A DNA stretch of 64,000 bases from Malania oleifera (Eukaryota > Streptophyta > Magnoliopsida > Santalales > Ximeniaceae): contig NC_080426.1 in assembly GCF_029873635.1 (NCBI RefSeq), positions 56,762,673 through 56,826,672 on the forward strand, read 5' to 3'. Position numbers and translations under genes: made by a program. This document shows positions 33,714 through 44,781 of this stretch, piece by piece. The notes beneath the pieces are model-generated. The model was not told the origin of the DNA and ran no database searches. It worked only from the letters and a program-made list of their open reading frames with translations. Position 1 is the stretch's first letter. Every line of letters starts with the position of its first letter.

Positions 33714-35983
33714 TGTTGACTCAACAAGGCTTAACATCTTGTTTTAATGCTAACAAACAATTAGAACTTAACATGCTTTATTTAAGTGATGTATTTTCAG
33801 GACTCAATGATAAATGTAAGGTTAATGAATTCATGAAAGCTTATATTTCAATGAAGGATGATCAATATGAAGCTTAAAGCATGGATTCAAAAATGGATTT
33901 AATGATAAAGTTTGAAGATCATGAGAGCATGCAGATTAAAAAGAACTTAATGAAAGCTCAAAGAAAGATGAAGCAAGCATAAAGACCTCAAGGAATTCAA
34001 GAATTGAAAATTTAAAAGAGTTTATAGGAAATTTCATGTAAGTACTTCAAAATAATATCAATATGGATACATGAAACTCTTAGATTAATTTATTGGACCT
34101 AGACACCTTTTAACATACTTGTAAAATATTTTTATAAGGTCAAAAATTATTTCAAAAAGGTTAAAATCATTTTTGGAATGAAAAGCACCAAAAAGAGGAT
34201 TTTCCAAATGCTATAAATTTTTCTCTATCCGCATTGAGGTGAACTTTTATCAATCAAAAACACTTTATTTTAAAACATATTCAACAAAAAAGTTGTAGGA
34301 TTTTCTCTTAATTTTCATTTGACACCAAGATCATTAAATTTAAAGTTACACAAAAAAAGTTATGACCAAAAGACTGAAGGGTGCTCAAAGTTGATAGCAA
34401 CATTGTGTTGCACCAGAAGACTGCCTAAACCATGACAAGCGCCTAGTGGTCAAGCCAGGCGATTGGCTGTGTCCTGATAGGCGACTGCCACCCTACTACC
34501 CCTTTAAAAATAACATGGTAGGCGACTGCCATGAACAAAATTTAAAAAAAAAAAACCTGAACAAAAACATTTTTTAAATGGTTTGCTTGGGGCTCAAACT
34601 TTGTGAAAACTTGGGGAATACTCCAAGTCACTTGGGGACCAACTTACATACCTTTTAAAGTCTATAAATAAGCCTCAAGATCATTGAATCAAAGCGCCAA
34701 GAATCAAATTCAGCTATCAAATTCTCTCAATTGCTCTCAACACTCAAAGGCTCTTTCATTCTCATCTTGTCTACGAAATTTGCTAAGGTCTTGCTGATTC
34801 AATCACCAATCTTGTGCTACAAATTCTAAATCTTTCAATCATTGAAATAATTAATCGGTGATATACTTCATTGAGCTTCAAGTTAATTTCCATATTGTTA
34901 TTTACTTTGAAGTATATTATAGTTTTGAATTTTTGTACTAATCAGCTCTTATAGGAGCAAATTCTTTGTACACAAATATTTGATTTGTATCTTGTAGATT
35001 GACGATTTCAAAGGTTATTTGGATCGTTGGCTAAGTAAGGGGATAATGCTTAGAGAGGCGAGCTCTAGCTTAATTAAGGAGTGACCGGACAAGGGGATAT
35101 CGTTTGGAGAAGGCGGGCTCTAGCCTTAACCAAGGAGTGTTGTAAAGGTATTGTTCCGCCCGTTAAAGGAACATGTTTAGTGAATCCTTTGGTGGTTTGC
35201 CAAAAGCGAGGACGTAAGCTGGGTATAACTCGAACCTCGTAAAAATCCCCGTCTTACTCTCTCTTTCCCTTACTCTTTATTTTCAGCATATTTAAATTGC
35301 GTGGATGGTTTAATTGATAATCATATATACTATGAAATATAGAAATCAAGTAAACTTAAAGTTTAAATTTGATTTGGGTTGCGGAAATCGAAAGGGAGTA
35401 CGTTGGTTATACCATATCTTGCGGAAACCATACGGGAGTACGTTATTTGGTTAACATCCCAAAGATAAATTAACTGAGAGTTTAGTTGAGTTTTGAGTAT
35501 TGGGCAGAGTGTGGATATTGTGTTGATTGGATTTTATATTACACATCATGTTAAAGAGACAAATCCATTCATACAAGGCTTAATTCAATTTTATATCTAG
35601 GGCTGACAACATAAGCTATATTGTGATTGAATGGTTTAAAGTTTGATATTGAGTGGTTTGTGTTTATATTTTAAAGAGGGCTGAATCTTCCATTAGTCAA
35701 ACAGTGCTGCAGTTAACTTATACTTGACAAATCATTTGGTTGTTTGGTTTAAACATTGTGCTTGATTGGTTTGGTTGAATGATTGATTACTTGTTTGGCT
35801 AAGCAATAATATTGTTGATTGGATAAAAGAATCTAAGTTCTTTTGTGATTAAAGAGTTAAACAAACAAGTCAAGAATTGTTTAAAAGAAATAAAAGAAGT
35901 TTAAGTTTTCTCAAAAGGAATTAAAAGAAAGTTTTAAAATCCAATTCCCCCCTCACCCTCTTGGGACTACACCTTACTTTTCA
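33714..35983 (+). repeat. 3' LTR of element 2 (2270 bp)
   Basis: Begins TGTTGACTC and ends TTTTCA. It aligns along its whole length with 28184-30460. By hand count it differs at about 8% in the first 395 bases but only about 2% from the TATA box to the end. Confidence 0.92.
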
Positions 35984-36918
35984 ATTAATATAACTTTCAA
36001 TTTTTTAATTTATATTTTAAGTTAGAAATAAAAAGATGGGGCCATTGAAACACTTTATGTGGTGATAAATTGGTAAAGAGACTTATTTTTCTTTTCAAGT
36101 ATTGAAAATGAGTTGATCATACAATTATGTTAAAATTTAACGTATCTTCAAGCAACAAGTTGTATTAAAATTTTTGTAATGAAAACATTTAATACTTATC
36201 TATAAATTTTGAAGTTATTGTAGTGGCAATAATTTTATGTCAAAACTAGTGGAAGAATTTTTTTTATAAGTGTATTTTTCAAAATTTCTTTTGTTTTTCC
36301 TCCAAATTTGGGATCTAAACAATGCTAATCAAGGGAGAGGTTTACGCGTGTCAAAATTAAGTAATAAAAGTATATTGCAATATCTCTCTCTTTTTTTTTT
36401 TTTTTTTTTTTCTAGTTTAACCAATTTGCTATAAATAAAGGGTAAAGGCGCAAAGCATTCAAATGTTCGTTTGTCCTTTTTAACAAATTCATCCTTAAAA
36501 AAATAAAGAAATAAATTAAATTCAATTTGACCCTTATATTTTTACATTTGATTATCAAAGAAAAATATATATTTGATTTTATATATTAATTATGAAAAAA
36601 TAATAATAAGAATAAACCTCGAAAAGGGATGCATAAAAAATAGAACAAAGACATGAGAATATACCAACAGTAATTTAATGAACTTGGGCATATTTTAAGA
36701 TTAGTTTTCTGTGCATTGATGGTTTTCAAGGAAAAAAAACAAAAACAAAAGGATAGAAAAGGGAACCTTGACAAAATTTCTTGAAGAGTTGTGTGTAAGC
36801 ATTTAAGAAAACCGTACATTATATTCTTCTAAAAAATTTACAAAGCTATGATTGTCATTGTAGGATGTGTTCAACCATAATATATATTCTTTAAAGTTGG
36901 AAATGAAAAAGGAGAATA
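35984..36918. other. AT-rich stretch without recognisable gene
   Basis: After the ATTAA duplication there is only AT-rich DNA with a T run (36391-36411). The open frame at 36586-36819 (- strand) is low-complexity hydrophobic and probably chance. Confidence 0.6.
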
Positions 36919-37323
36919 TGTTAGGACCCTGTGAGTAACCAGAAAGATATGACACCAGAAATTTAACGTGGTTTGGTCAAGATCGACCAACGTCCACGGA
37001 GCACACCACAAATTCACTATTCGCCGGAAAATTACAACTCTCTCTTCCTCTCATTCTCTTCCTCCTCTCTTTCTTCTCTCTGCTCTCTGAGCTTCTCTTG
37101 TACTCTCTTGTACATATTACAACTTCCTCAGCTCTCTATTTATAGGGCTGATATTTAATCACAATTTAATACAATAAATTATAAATGTGGTAGGTTATAA
37201 TCATGGAGATAATGGTGGATAAATGTCCCACTTGCAACGCATAAATTATGGATAAATGTCCAGCTTGCAATGCCAACTCTTCACACATGGCTCCAGCTGT
37301 ATCTTCTATCCCCAGCTACAACA
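36919..37323 (-). repeat. 3' LTR of element 3
   Basis: 405 bp, TG...CA. TATA box at 37144-37137 (- strand); a long pyrimidine-rich tract on the + strand (37036-37090) lies just downstream of it in element sense. Confidence 0.92.
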
Positions 37324-37386
37324 ATCTCCCACTTAGAGACGGAGATGCCTCCTCATGAATAAATGATGTGCTAAAAAAATATGTCT

Positions 37387-37875
37387 TCAAGTATAAAGAC
37401 CAACTGAAGTTGAACACAACTTCAACTTCTCTGTAGTCACCACCTTCCTGTCTGTTCGATTCCTACGGATTAATCTGATGGCTGTCAGCTTCACAATTGG
37501 TGCAAAGATGCCGGTGTAGTCAATCCCTTCCTTCTGTTCGAAGCCTTTGACTACCAACTGAGGCTTGTACCTTCTGGAGTCGTCATGCTCCTCTTTGATT
37601 TTTTACACCCATTTTTTGTGAAGAGCCTTCTTACCATTGGGCAACTTATCTAGTTTCCACGTTCTGTTGGAGGTGAGAGACTTCGTCTCGTCCTTCATTA
37701 CAAGCTCCCACTTGCTCATATCTGCCACCTGACATGCTTTATCATAGCATTCGGGCTCTCCTCCATTTGTAGGAAGTAAGTAATCAATATACCTTCTGTT
37801 TGGTACGTGAGACCGAGTAGATCTCCTAAGCTCTGGAGCTGGAGTAGGAGGTGGTGGTGCAACAATCTGCTCCAC
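37387..37875 (-). pseudogene. Fused RT start / RNase H end of element 3
   Basis: From 37875 the frame reads the integrase-RT linker (RRSTRSHVPNRRYIDYLL) and the RT start WELVMKDETKSL, then KKALHKKWV and a premature stop at 37605-37603. The same frame continues with KPQLVVKGFEQKEGIDY, IFAPIVKLTAIR, then jumps at about 37475-37445 directly to VTTEKLKLCSTSVGL, the extreme C-terminus of copia RNase H, ending at 37387. The catalytic YVDD and all RNase H acidic residues are deleted. The frame is preserved across the deletion. Confidence 0.85.
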
Positions 37876-37981
37876 ATGTTCCTCTGCCTAAGGATCCTTG
37901 GTATTCAGTTGAGGATTCTCGATGTTTTGCTGACGTGTCCTTACACCTTATAAAACATCATCCACATCTACAAACGTCGTT

Positions 37982-38884
37982 TCAGGCTCTGTAGCTTTTG
38001 TTGTGTCTATCTTTGTACATCACCTTTTCATCAAAAATCACATCTCTACTTCTAATCACCTTTTTGTTTTCATCATCCCAAATGCGGTATCCATATTCAT
38101 CTCCACCATAACCGATGAAAGTGCATTTCTGGGATTTCAGATCTAACTTATTCTTGACATGATCATTGATATGTACATATACAACACAACCAAAAACTTT
38201 CCACTGTGAAAGTATTACCTCTTTGTTACTCCAAACTTCTTCTAATAGACTATAGTCCAATGGTACTGAAGGACTTCTATTAATCAAATAAGCTGATGTG
38301 TTGACTGTTTCTGCCCAAAACATATTTGGTAAGCCTGACTGCATACGCATGCTTCTGGCTTTTTCTGTTAACGTTCTGTTCATTCGCTTGGCTACGCCGT
38401 TGTGTTGAGGTGTACCTGGCACAGTTCTTTCCATTCTGATACCATGCTTATAGAAGAATTTCTTGAACTCGGTGTCAACATATTCACCACCGTTATCTGT
38501 TCTTAGCTTTTTGATTTTAAAACCAGTTTTGTTTTCTACCATCGCTTTCCAAATTCTAAAAGCATAAAAAACATCAAATTTATACTTCAGGAAGTAAACC
38601 CATACCTTCCGTGAATGATCATCGATAAACGTGATGAAGTAATGCTTTCCACTTGTGGACGAAAAGGTTGTTGGTCCCCATACATTTGAATGGACTAGCT
38701 CAAGTCTCTCCTTCTTCAGGGTACTGATGTTTGTCTGGAAACTGACTCTCTTATGTTTCCCAAATATGTAATCCTCACATGTATCAATCTTCACCGACTG
38801 TAAATCACTCAACTTACCCTTTGAGTGCATTACCCTGAGTCCCTTCTCACTCAGGTGCCCGATTCGTTGATGCCATATCATCAT
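37982..38884 (-). CDS. Copia integrase (element 3), intact 300-codon frame
   Basis: An unbroken frame with the zinc-binding pair WHQRIGHLSEKG and the second half of the HHCC finger (TCEDYIFGKHKRVSF, with Tyr where a Cys is normal). The DDE core follows: FITFIDDHSRKVWVYFL (Asp), KKLRTDNGGEY (Asp) and TPQHNGVAKRMNRTL, where the glutamate of the usual VAERMNRT is Lys, so the third catalytic residue appears lost. The C-terminal part reads VFGCVVYVHI and FIGYGGDEYGYRIWD. The enzyme would join element cDNA to the host chromosome. The Glu to Lys change and the damaged finger suggest it is dead although open. Confidence 0.9.
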   Translation of the reverse strand: MMIWHQRIGHLSEKGLRVMHSKGKLSDLQSVKIDTCEDYIFGKHKRVSFQTNISTLKKERLELVHSNVWGPTTFSSTSGKHYFITFIDDHSRKVWVYFLKYKFDVFYAFRIWKAMVENKTGFKIKKLRTDNGGEYVDTEFKKFFYKHGIRMERTVPGTPQHNGVAKRMNRTLTEKARSMRMQSGLPNMFWAETVNTSAYLINRSPSVPLDYSLLEEVWSNKEVILSQWKVFGCVVYVHINDHVKNKLDLKSQKCTFIGYGGDEYGYRIWDDENKKVIRSRDVIFDEKVMYKDRHNKSYRA

Positions 38885-39312
38885 TTCCTATAGCAATTGT
38901 AATAGATATACATGTATAAGGAGTTACATAAATAGTACCACTTTTCTTACCTCGAGCAATTTTCAATACACCCTTCGAAATCTTCCATTCATCACCAATG
39001 AAAGATGCGTTATATCCTTCATCTGCCAATTGACCGACTGAGATCAAATTCTTCTTTAGGTCTGGAATATACCTGACATCTCTCAGTTTCCATATTGACC
39101 CATTTTTAGGTCTGCAACATTGATTTCTGTCTTTGCCCTCGTCTCATATTCTTTCTTTTGACTTCTGCACTGGTTTTTGTAATGACTAGTTTCTCAATAG
39201 TTCCAGCACTTAATAACTTTTGTGCTCTAGGAACCTGTGTCTTGAGAACCTCTGAGATTTTTGGATTTAGATTGCCTGGGCCTAGATCTGCTGCGATTGT
39301 TTGATCGTCCAT
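38847..39312 (-). pseudogene. Protease / GAG-pre-integrase remnant of element 3
   Basis: The frame at 39047-38847 holds ISVGQLADEGYNASFIGDEW and GTIYV, the GAG-pre-integrase segment that follows the protease. The part at 39312-39106 has a Lys/Arg-rich stretch from the gag-protease junction. The protease active site is not readable. Confidence 0.7.
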
Positions 39313-39439
39313 GCCTGTTTCCTCTGCCTCGACTTTCCATATTCAAGGCTGAACTAGAAGTGGAGCCATGGTTTGACTGCATTTTGATTTCCTCTGTCAA
39401 AATCATGCTGACGACCTCATAGTATACAAGCTTTGATTT

Positions 39440-39970
39440 TCATGCGGAGCTACTAATGGCAATAACAACACCATTCCAACTTTCGGGCAACTGACTGAGA
39501 ATCAGTAGGGCCCGAATCTCATTATCAAATGTTATCCCGACTGAGGCGAGTTGATCCGACAACTCATTGAAATTATTCAAATGTCTGCTAAAACTTTCAC
39601 CTGCATACATGCTTATAGTAAATAGTCTTTTCATGAGATGTACCTTGTTTGCGGCTGAAGGCTGCTCGTACATATTAGAGAGCGCATCCATTAGAGACTT
39701 GGTGGATGATATCTGTTTAATATTGCACGCCACAGACTTTGACAACGTCATTCTGATGGCTCCGAGGGCTTTTCGATCAAGCAACTCCTACTCATCCTCG
39801 TTCATAGATGCTGGCTTACCCTTCAATCGTAAGTGCAATTCCTTCCTAAAAAAATAATCTTCTATTTGTATCTTCCATAAACCGAATTTGTTGGCATTGA
39901 TCATTTCTATTTTTTAGCTCTTTTTATTCGACATCTCGATTCACTTATCTAGAGATAGAATTAGCTCTAA
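39440..39970 (-). pseudogene. Copia gag (Tork-like UBN2 capsid domain), broken
   Basis: Frame 39784-39440: LLDRKALGAIRMTLSKSVA, LMDALSNMYEQPSAANKVHLMKRL, then FSRHLNNFNELSDQLASVGI and ALLILSQLPESWNGVV, which is the UBN2/retrotransposon capsid domain. The same frame upstream (to about 39940) reads KIQIEDYFFRKELHLRLKGK and is separated by stops. No zinc knuckle was read downstream. Confidence 0.85.
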
Positions 39971-40490
39971 TGGATAGCACGATTGGATCTAGAACAGTCG
40001 AAAACCTTAGCAATGGTTCAAGTCGCTCGAAAAACGGACCCAAAACGACTCCAAAAAGCTCAGTCAAAGTTTAGGTCAAACCTAGTCAACTATGCTGACG
40101 TGGCACCCCGGGTCTGGATTGATTCGGGTCGAATACAGATCCGCAGACCAGGTCTTGGGTTAATCCGGTCTGAGTGAATCTCCAGGTCGAGTCGGGTGTA
40201 TACCGGGTCGAGTTTAGGCGGTCTGGGCGAAGAAGACGCGTGGCAATGCATAGGGCGTGTGAGCAGCAGGTGACTAATGTGTGACCTACGCGTGGCGAAG
40301 CGTCCTTCTCCGATGAGGCGCGTGGTGGCGCGTGAGGCTTCTTCTGGGCTCCTTTCAAGCTCTGATTTGCATGGTTCTCTTCGTATCGACGAGCTAAAGG
40401 TGATGGTGGCCTCAAAACTCAGTTTCGAGCCACTGGACAGAGCTCTGTTTTTGGTGTACGACTCTGATCTGGATTTTCTTGCTCCAACCG
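39971..40490 (-). other. GC- and CpG-rich 5' leader of element 3
   Basis: Between the primer site and gag lie about 520 bases rich in CpG (GACGCGTGGC, GGCGCGTGGTGGCGCG and similar), in sharp contrast to the AT-rich surroundings. An open frame on the element strand (40415-40086, 109 codons, Arg/Pro-rich) has no recognised domain. Confidence 0.55.
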
Positions 40491-40505
40491 GTCTCTAATA
40501 CCACT

Positions 40506-40911
40506 TGTTAGGACCCTGTGAGCAACCAAAAAGATATGACATCATAAATTTAATGTGGTTAAGTCAAGATTGACCTACGTCCACAAAGTACACCACAAAT
40601 TCACTATTCGCTGGAAAATTACAACTCTCTCTTCCTCTCACTCTCTTCCTCCTCTCTTTCTTCTCTCTGCTCTCTGAGCTTCTTTTGTACTCTCTTGTAC
40701 ATATTACAACTTCCTCAGCTCTTTATTTATAGGGCTGATATTTAATCACAATTTAATACAATAAATTATAAATTTGGGAGGTTATAATCATAGAGATAAA
40801 TGGTGGATAAATGTCCAGCTTGCAATGCATAAATGATGGATAAATGTCCAGCTTGCAACGCCAACTCTTCACACCTGGCTCTAGTTGTATCTTTTGTCTC
40901 CAGCTACAACA
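40506..40911 (-). repeat. 5' LTR of element 3
   Basis: 406 bp, aligns over its full length with 36919-37323. TATA box about 40731-40723; pyrimidine-rich + strand tract at 40620-40680. Confidence 0.92.
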
Positions 40912-41521
40912 ATATATCACAATTTTCATGACCTCAACTAAGAAGAAGAACAAGAAGAATAATATTCCCATGAAATCAAATGTTGTAGAAGAATGGGATG
41001 TAAGACAACACGTGCGTGTACCTGTTTACCTTTTTATTAAACCAGATATAGTAAGGATATACAGGAAAAATGTACTATCAACTGTACTATCAATGAATTT
41101 TCAATTATGGATACATATGTATCCTTAGCACATTGAAACGATACAACAAAACGTAAAAAGCAAAACTCATGGAAAAAGCTTGAGAAACTAAAATATAATA
41201 GCTAGCCAAATAATAAACATATGCTAAATTACACCTTCATCTATAAATATTACATTTCCTATGCTAGCTACTGCTAAACTTGAAAAGCAAAACTTATATT
41301 AAAAGGAACAAAGTAAAATAAATTTTATAGAATACTCTAGTTTAACAAAAGCTCATAATGGATTGATGACAAGGTGGAAGCGTAGGAAACTTAAAAAAGG
41401 AAATGGAAGAAAATAGATGCACATATACATTTTTGACTAGGATTGCACGACCTTCAAAAAGCTTCTTATACCATGCCACTCATTTAAATAGAAAAGAGTG
41501 CCAAGCATACACGGCTGGCTA
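40912..41521. other. No gene recognised
   Basis: AT-rich sequence between element 3 and the first TRIM; nothing identifiable. Confidence 0.5.
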
Positions 41522-42190
41522 TGTTAGCATCAGAGGAGTTCATGGGTGGGCTTGATACACATGGGTGAACACCAATTTGACCCAAAAGTTTAAGCCTATT
41601 GGATTTTGGTTCCAATCATGTATATAAGCACCTATCATCCACTCAAATTTTCCAATGTGGGACAAAACTCACAAGTAAAATTCTTAACAATCTTCCCCTC
41701 ACTTATAAGTTCCAACTGCTCCCCCTTAAATGGAAACCATATCCCTTATGGGAGTAAGCACAATTCTCCAACAGTTGTTCAAGTGGGTCTTACCACTGGT
41801 GCCTTACATGCCTCGGATTGCATTCCACGTGCCTCTGAACCAATCATACCTTCCACATCTTGACCCTATTCAGATCCATCTCCAACCTAGATGATTATTG
41901 GCCTCAGTCACACACTTGCTCCTCTAACTATTAGCAGGTCAGGAGAATTATCTTCACGTCTCAACTTTTTTCGATGTCGCTCACCCAGAGTTACGAACCG
42001 AACCGTCGGCTCTGATACCACTTGTTAGTACCGGAGGAGCCCATGGGTGGACTTGATACATATGGATGAATACCAACTTGACTCAAAAGTTTAAGCATAT
42101 TGGGTCTTGGGTCCAACCATGTATATAAACACCCATCAACCACTCAAATTTTTTAATGTGGGACAAAACTCACAAGTAAAATTCTCAACA
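41522..42190 (-). mobile_element. TRIM-like mini LTR element, complete
   Basis: Two 168-bp LTRs of equal length (41522-41689, 42023-42190), TGTTGAGAATT...CTAACA on the - strand, flank a 333-bp non-coding internal region. A perfect iMet-type site TGGTATCAGAGCC lies beside the 5' LTR (42020-42008). A polypurine tract GTGAGGGGAAGAT lies beside the 3' LTR. These are the defining features of terminal-repeat retrotransposons in miniature. Flanks GGCTA and AGTTA agree at three of five bases. No coding capacity; it needs proteins in trans. Confidence 0.9.
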
Positions 42191-42989
42191 AGTTATACCA
42201 TAGTTCCATATCAATGAACTACAAACACAAAATAAATATCACGTGCTTAGCAAATAAAATCATCTAAATTCAGTCCTTAAACCATAAACATACCCTTCCA
42301 CCAAACCCAAAAAATTATTGAAAAATAGAACTCCCAAACCTTTTAACTCTTCCTATTATTATCTCACAAACTTTAACCCCAAAACCCCAAAACATTTAGT
42401 TGCATTTGGAGGGTGTGAATTTTCACACGTTGAAATTAAATAAGTCCACTTCCATGGTAAAATAACCACATATTCAAATTTTTTTTTGAATCTACCCTAC
42501 AAGAACATGCATTGCACTTCATCCAAAAAATCATTTTAAAATGACCTTCTGTTTTATGTAGAATAAACATGCAATTATTACAATAAAAATTTCCAAATTA
42601 CTTATATACTAAAAGAAAAAGTAGTACATTAACCAATAGCAAAATCAATGCATGTCATAGATGAATATAAACCAAATTTAGACTTTTTGAAATTTCCAAA
42701 CTTTGCCTAGAGGATGAAAACAAATCATGTAGTTTAAGATTGAGTCATGTAAATTGTCAAAAATGTGCATAATTGATCTTTGATTTAGAATAGATATTTA
42801 GGTAGGCCTTTTTGAGATATATTTCAAATTTTAATTTAATTTAATTAAATATAAGTGATCATATATATTGTCATAATGACCTAATATTATCTATTTCATT
42901 TCTCTTCATCCGACTATCTTCTTTTTCTGTTTGGTTTCATGAGAGAATGGTTAAAAAAAATTAGTCAGTTCAATAATGACCTCAAAGCT

Positions 42990-43049
<60 letters not shown>

Positions 43050-44284
43050 AAAAAGTGCCGTTTGGTTTGGTATCTAAATTGTAACAAAATAGACCATAAC
43101 ATAAATTGTAGAACAAACCAGACATTTCTCTCTATAATGCTAATGCATAGTACTACTTTTATTATTGTAAGTTATTGATTTTGATGATGATAAATAAGGT
43201 AGTAAGCTAGGATGTTGGTGATGTGAATATGATATGATATTATTTGGTTTAATTGTAATGGATGATAGTTTTATTCAATTTTGTTCTTGTTTCAAATTTG
43301 ATTTTATTATTTGTAATGGCACTTACCATTCTTTTGTTATGGTTTTGTTAGCTCAACTTCTAATGGAGAGTATCTCCAATTACACAAGGCTCCCTATTAT
43401 TGCATGGTCAAGGAAGGTGGACAGTAAATAAAGCTTGAAGTCAAAGAAACCAAGTCAAAGGGGATTTTCTGCATACTTTGAAATTTTTTTCATATTTTCA
43501 AAAAATTAAAAAGGTTTAATATTTTTTTTAAAAAAAATGGAAGCAAAAAATGATTATGCAATAATTTTTTGGGTTTTTTCTTTTAAAATAGAGGATTTTA
43601 AGTTCGCTTCAACGGCAAAACAACACAATCCCAAGCGAATGCTAATAAGATAACACGTATCATAGTTATAATAAAACATAAATGGATAGAATGCAGGGAA
43701 AAAGAAAATAAAGAAATCCCAAACCAAAAGCAGTGGAAGAAGAAATTGAAACTAACCTCGCAGAGAACATAGGAAGAAATAATTCAAGAGGCTCTAACAA
43801 CAAATTTCAAAGGGCCTAGCAGCTTCCATGTTTACCTAGTTTGCGACCACTTGTTTACAAACACAATCTTCACACTGTTCACAATGTAGATTTGGACATT
43901 GAAGTTGTCAATACAGTTTGAATCTCATTTTCCTTCACCACGTCAAGGTATGAAGATTGCTTTAGCCAATTACTAATAAAAAAATTCACCAACCATTATA
44001 AATATTTAATGACATTTGAATAATAATGGATTTCTCTGCTTTATTTAAAAAAAAAAAAATTAGCAGAGATTAAGATGACCAAAATAATACGTGGTTTGAA
44101 GATCAGTGTATCTTAATTCCTAATAAAAAAATTTCACCAACAACGATTATAAATCTTAATGACATTTGAAAAGTAATGAATTTCTCCTTGTTTGAAACCA
44201 AAAATGAGCGGGAATTACATAAATAGATGACCACAATAATGTGATTGTCACGGTAAGGTAATGAAACGAATAATAATAACAAAG
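42191..44284. other. AT-rich intergenic stretch with a long (AT)n microsatellite
   Basis: No gene seen. (AT)27 at 42994-43047. Small frames here are translated microsatellite or chance. Confidence 0.6.
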
Positions 44285-44780
44285 TGTTAGTACTAGAGGA
44301 ATCCATGGGTGGGCTTGATACATATAAGTGGACACCAACTTGACCCAAAAGCTTAAGCCTATTGGGTTTTGGGTCCAACCATGTATATAAACATTCATCA
44401 TCTACTCAAATTTTCTAATGTGGGACAAACTCACAAATAAAATTCTCAACAATCTCCCCCTCACTTATGAGTTCCAATTGCTTCCCCTTGAACGGAAATT
44501 GTCTCCCTTATGGGAGTAAGCTCAATTTCCCAACAGTTGCTCAAGTGGGTCTTACCACTAGCACCTTATGTGTCTCAGATTGCATTCCACGTGCCTCCGA
44601 ACCAATCCTATCTCCCACATCTTGACCCTATTCGGATCCATCCCAGGCCCTAAATGATCCTTATTGGCCTCGGTCACACTCTTGGTCTTTCGACTATTAG
44701 CACATCAGAAGAGTTAGCTTTATATCTCAACTTTTACGATGTCACTCACCTAGAGTTACGAATCGTCAGCTCTGATACCG
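44285..44780 (-). mobile_element. TRIM-like element copy 2, one LTR plus internal region
   Basis: LTR 44285-44451 and internal 44452-44779 match the first TRIM. A primer site (CGGTATCAGAGC, 44780-44769) ends the internal region. The expected second LTR is replaced by an inverted piece of a different mini-LTR at 44782. Confidence 0.85.
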
Positions 44781-44781
44781 G

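Larger units (their letters stand above)
28184..35983 (+). mobile_element. Complete non-autonomous copia-type LTR element (gag-only, 7.8 kb)
   Basis: 5' LTR 28184-30460, primer site 30463-30478, internal region 30461-33713, polypurine tract ending at 33713, 3' LTR 33714-35983. The element is flanked by a 5-base direct repeat ATTAA at 28179-28183 and 35984-35988. The internal region is only 3.25 kb. It holds a broken SIRE-like gag and 1.3 kb of AT-rich non-coding DNA, with no protease, integrase or RT. It must have been moved by proteins from a relative such as element 1, whose gag and LTR promoter it resembles. Its LTRs are unusually long for a non-autonomous element. Confidence 0.92.
36919..40911 (-). 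mobile_element. Ty1/copia element, Tork-like, internally deleted
   Basis: LTRs of 405 and 406 bp (36919-37323 and 40506-40911), starting TGTTGTAGCTG on the - strand. The primer site is at 40503-40491 (TGGTATTAGAGACC), and the polypurine tract AAGTGGGAGAT abuts the 3' LTR. The internal region is 3.2 kb instead of about 4 kb or more because most of RT and RNase H is missing. Flanks GAATA and ATATA do not form a perfect duplication, so the target repeat is mutated or absent. Confidence 0.92.
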
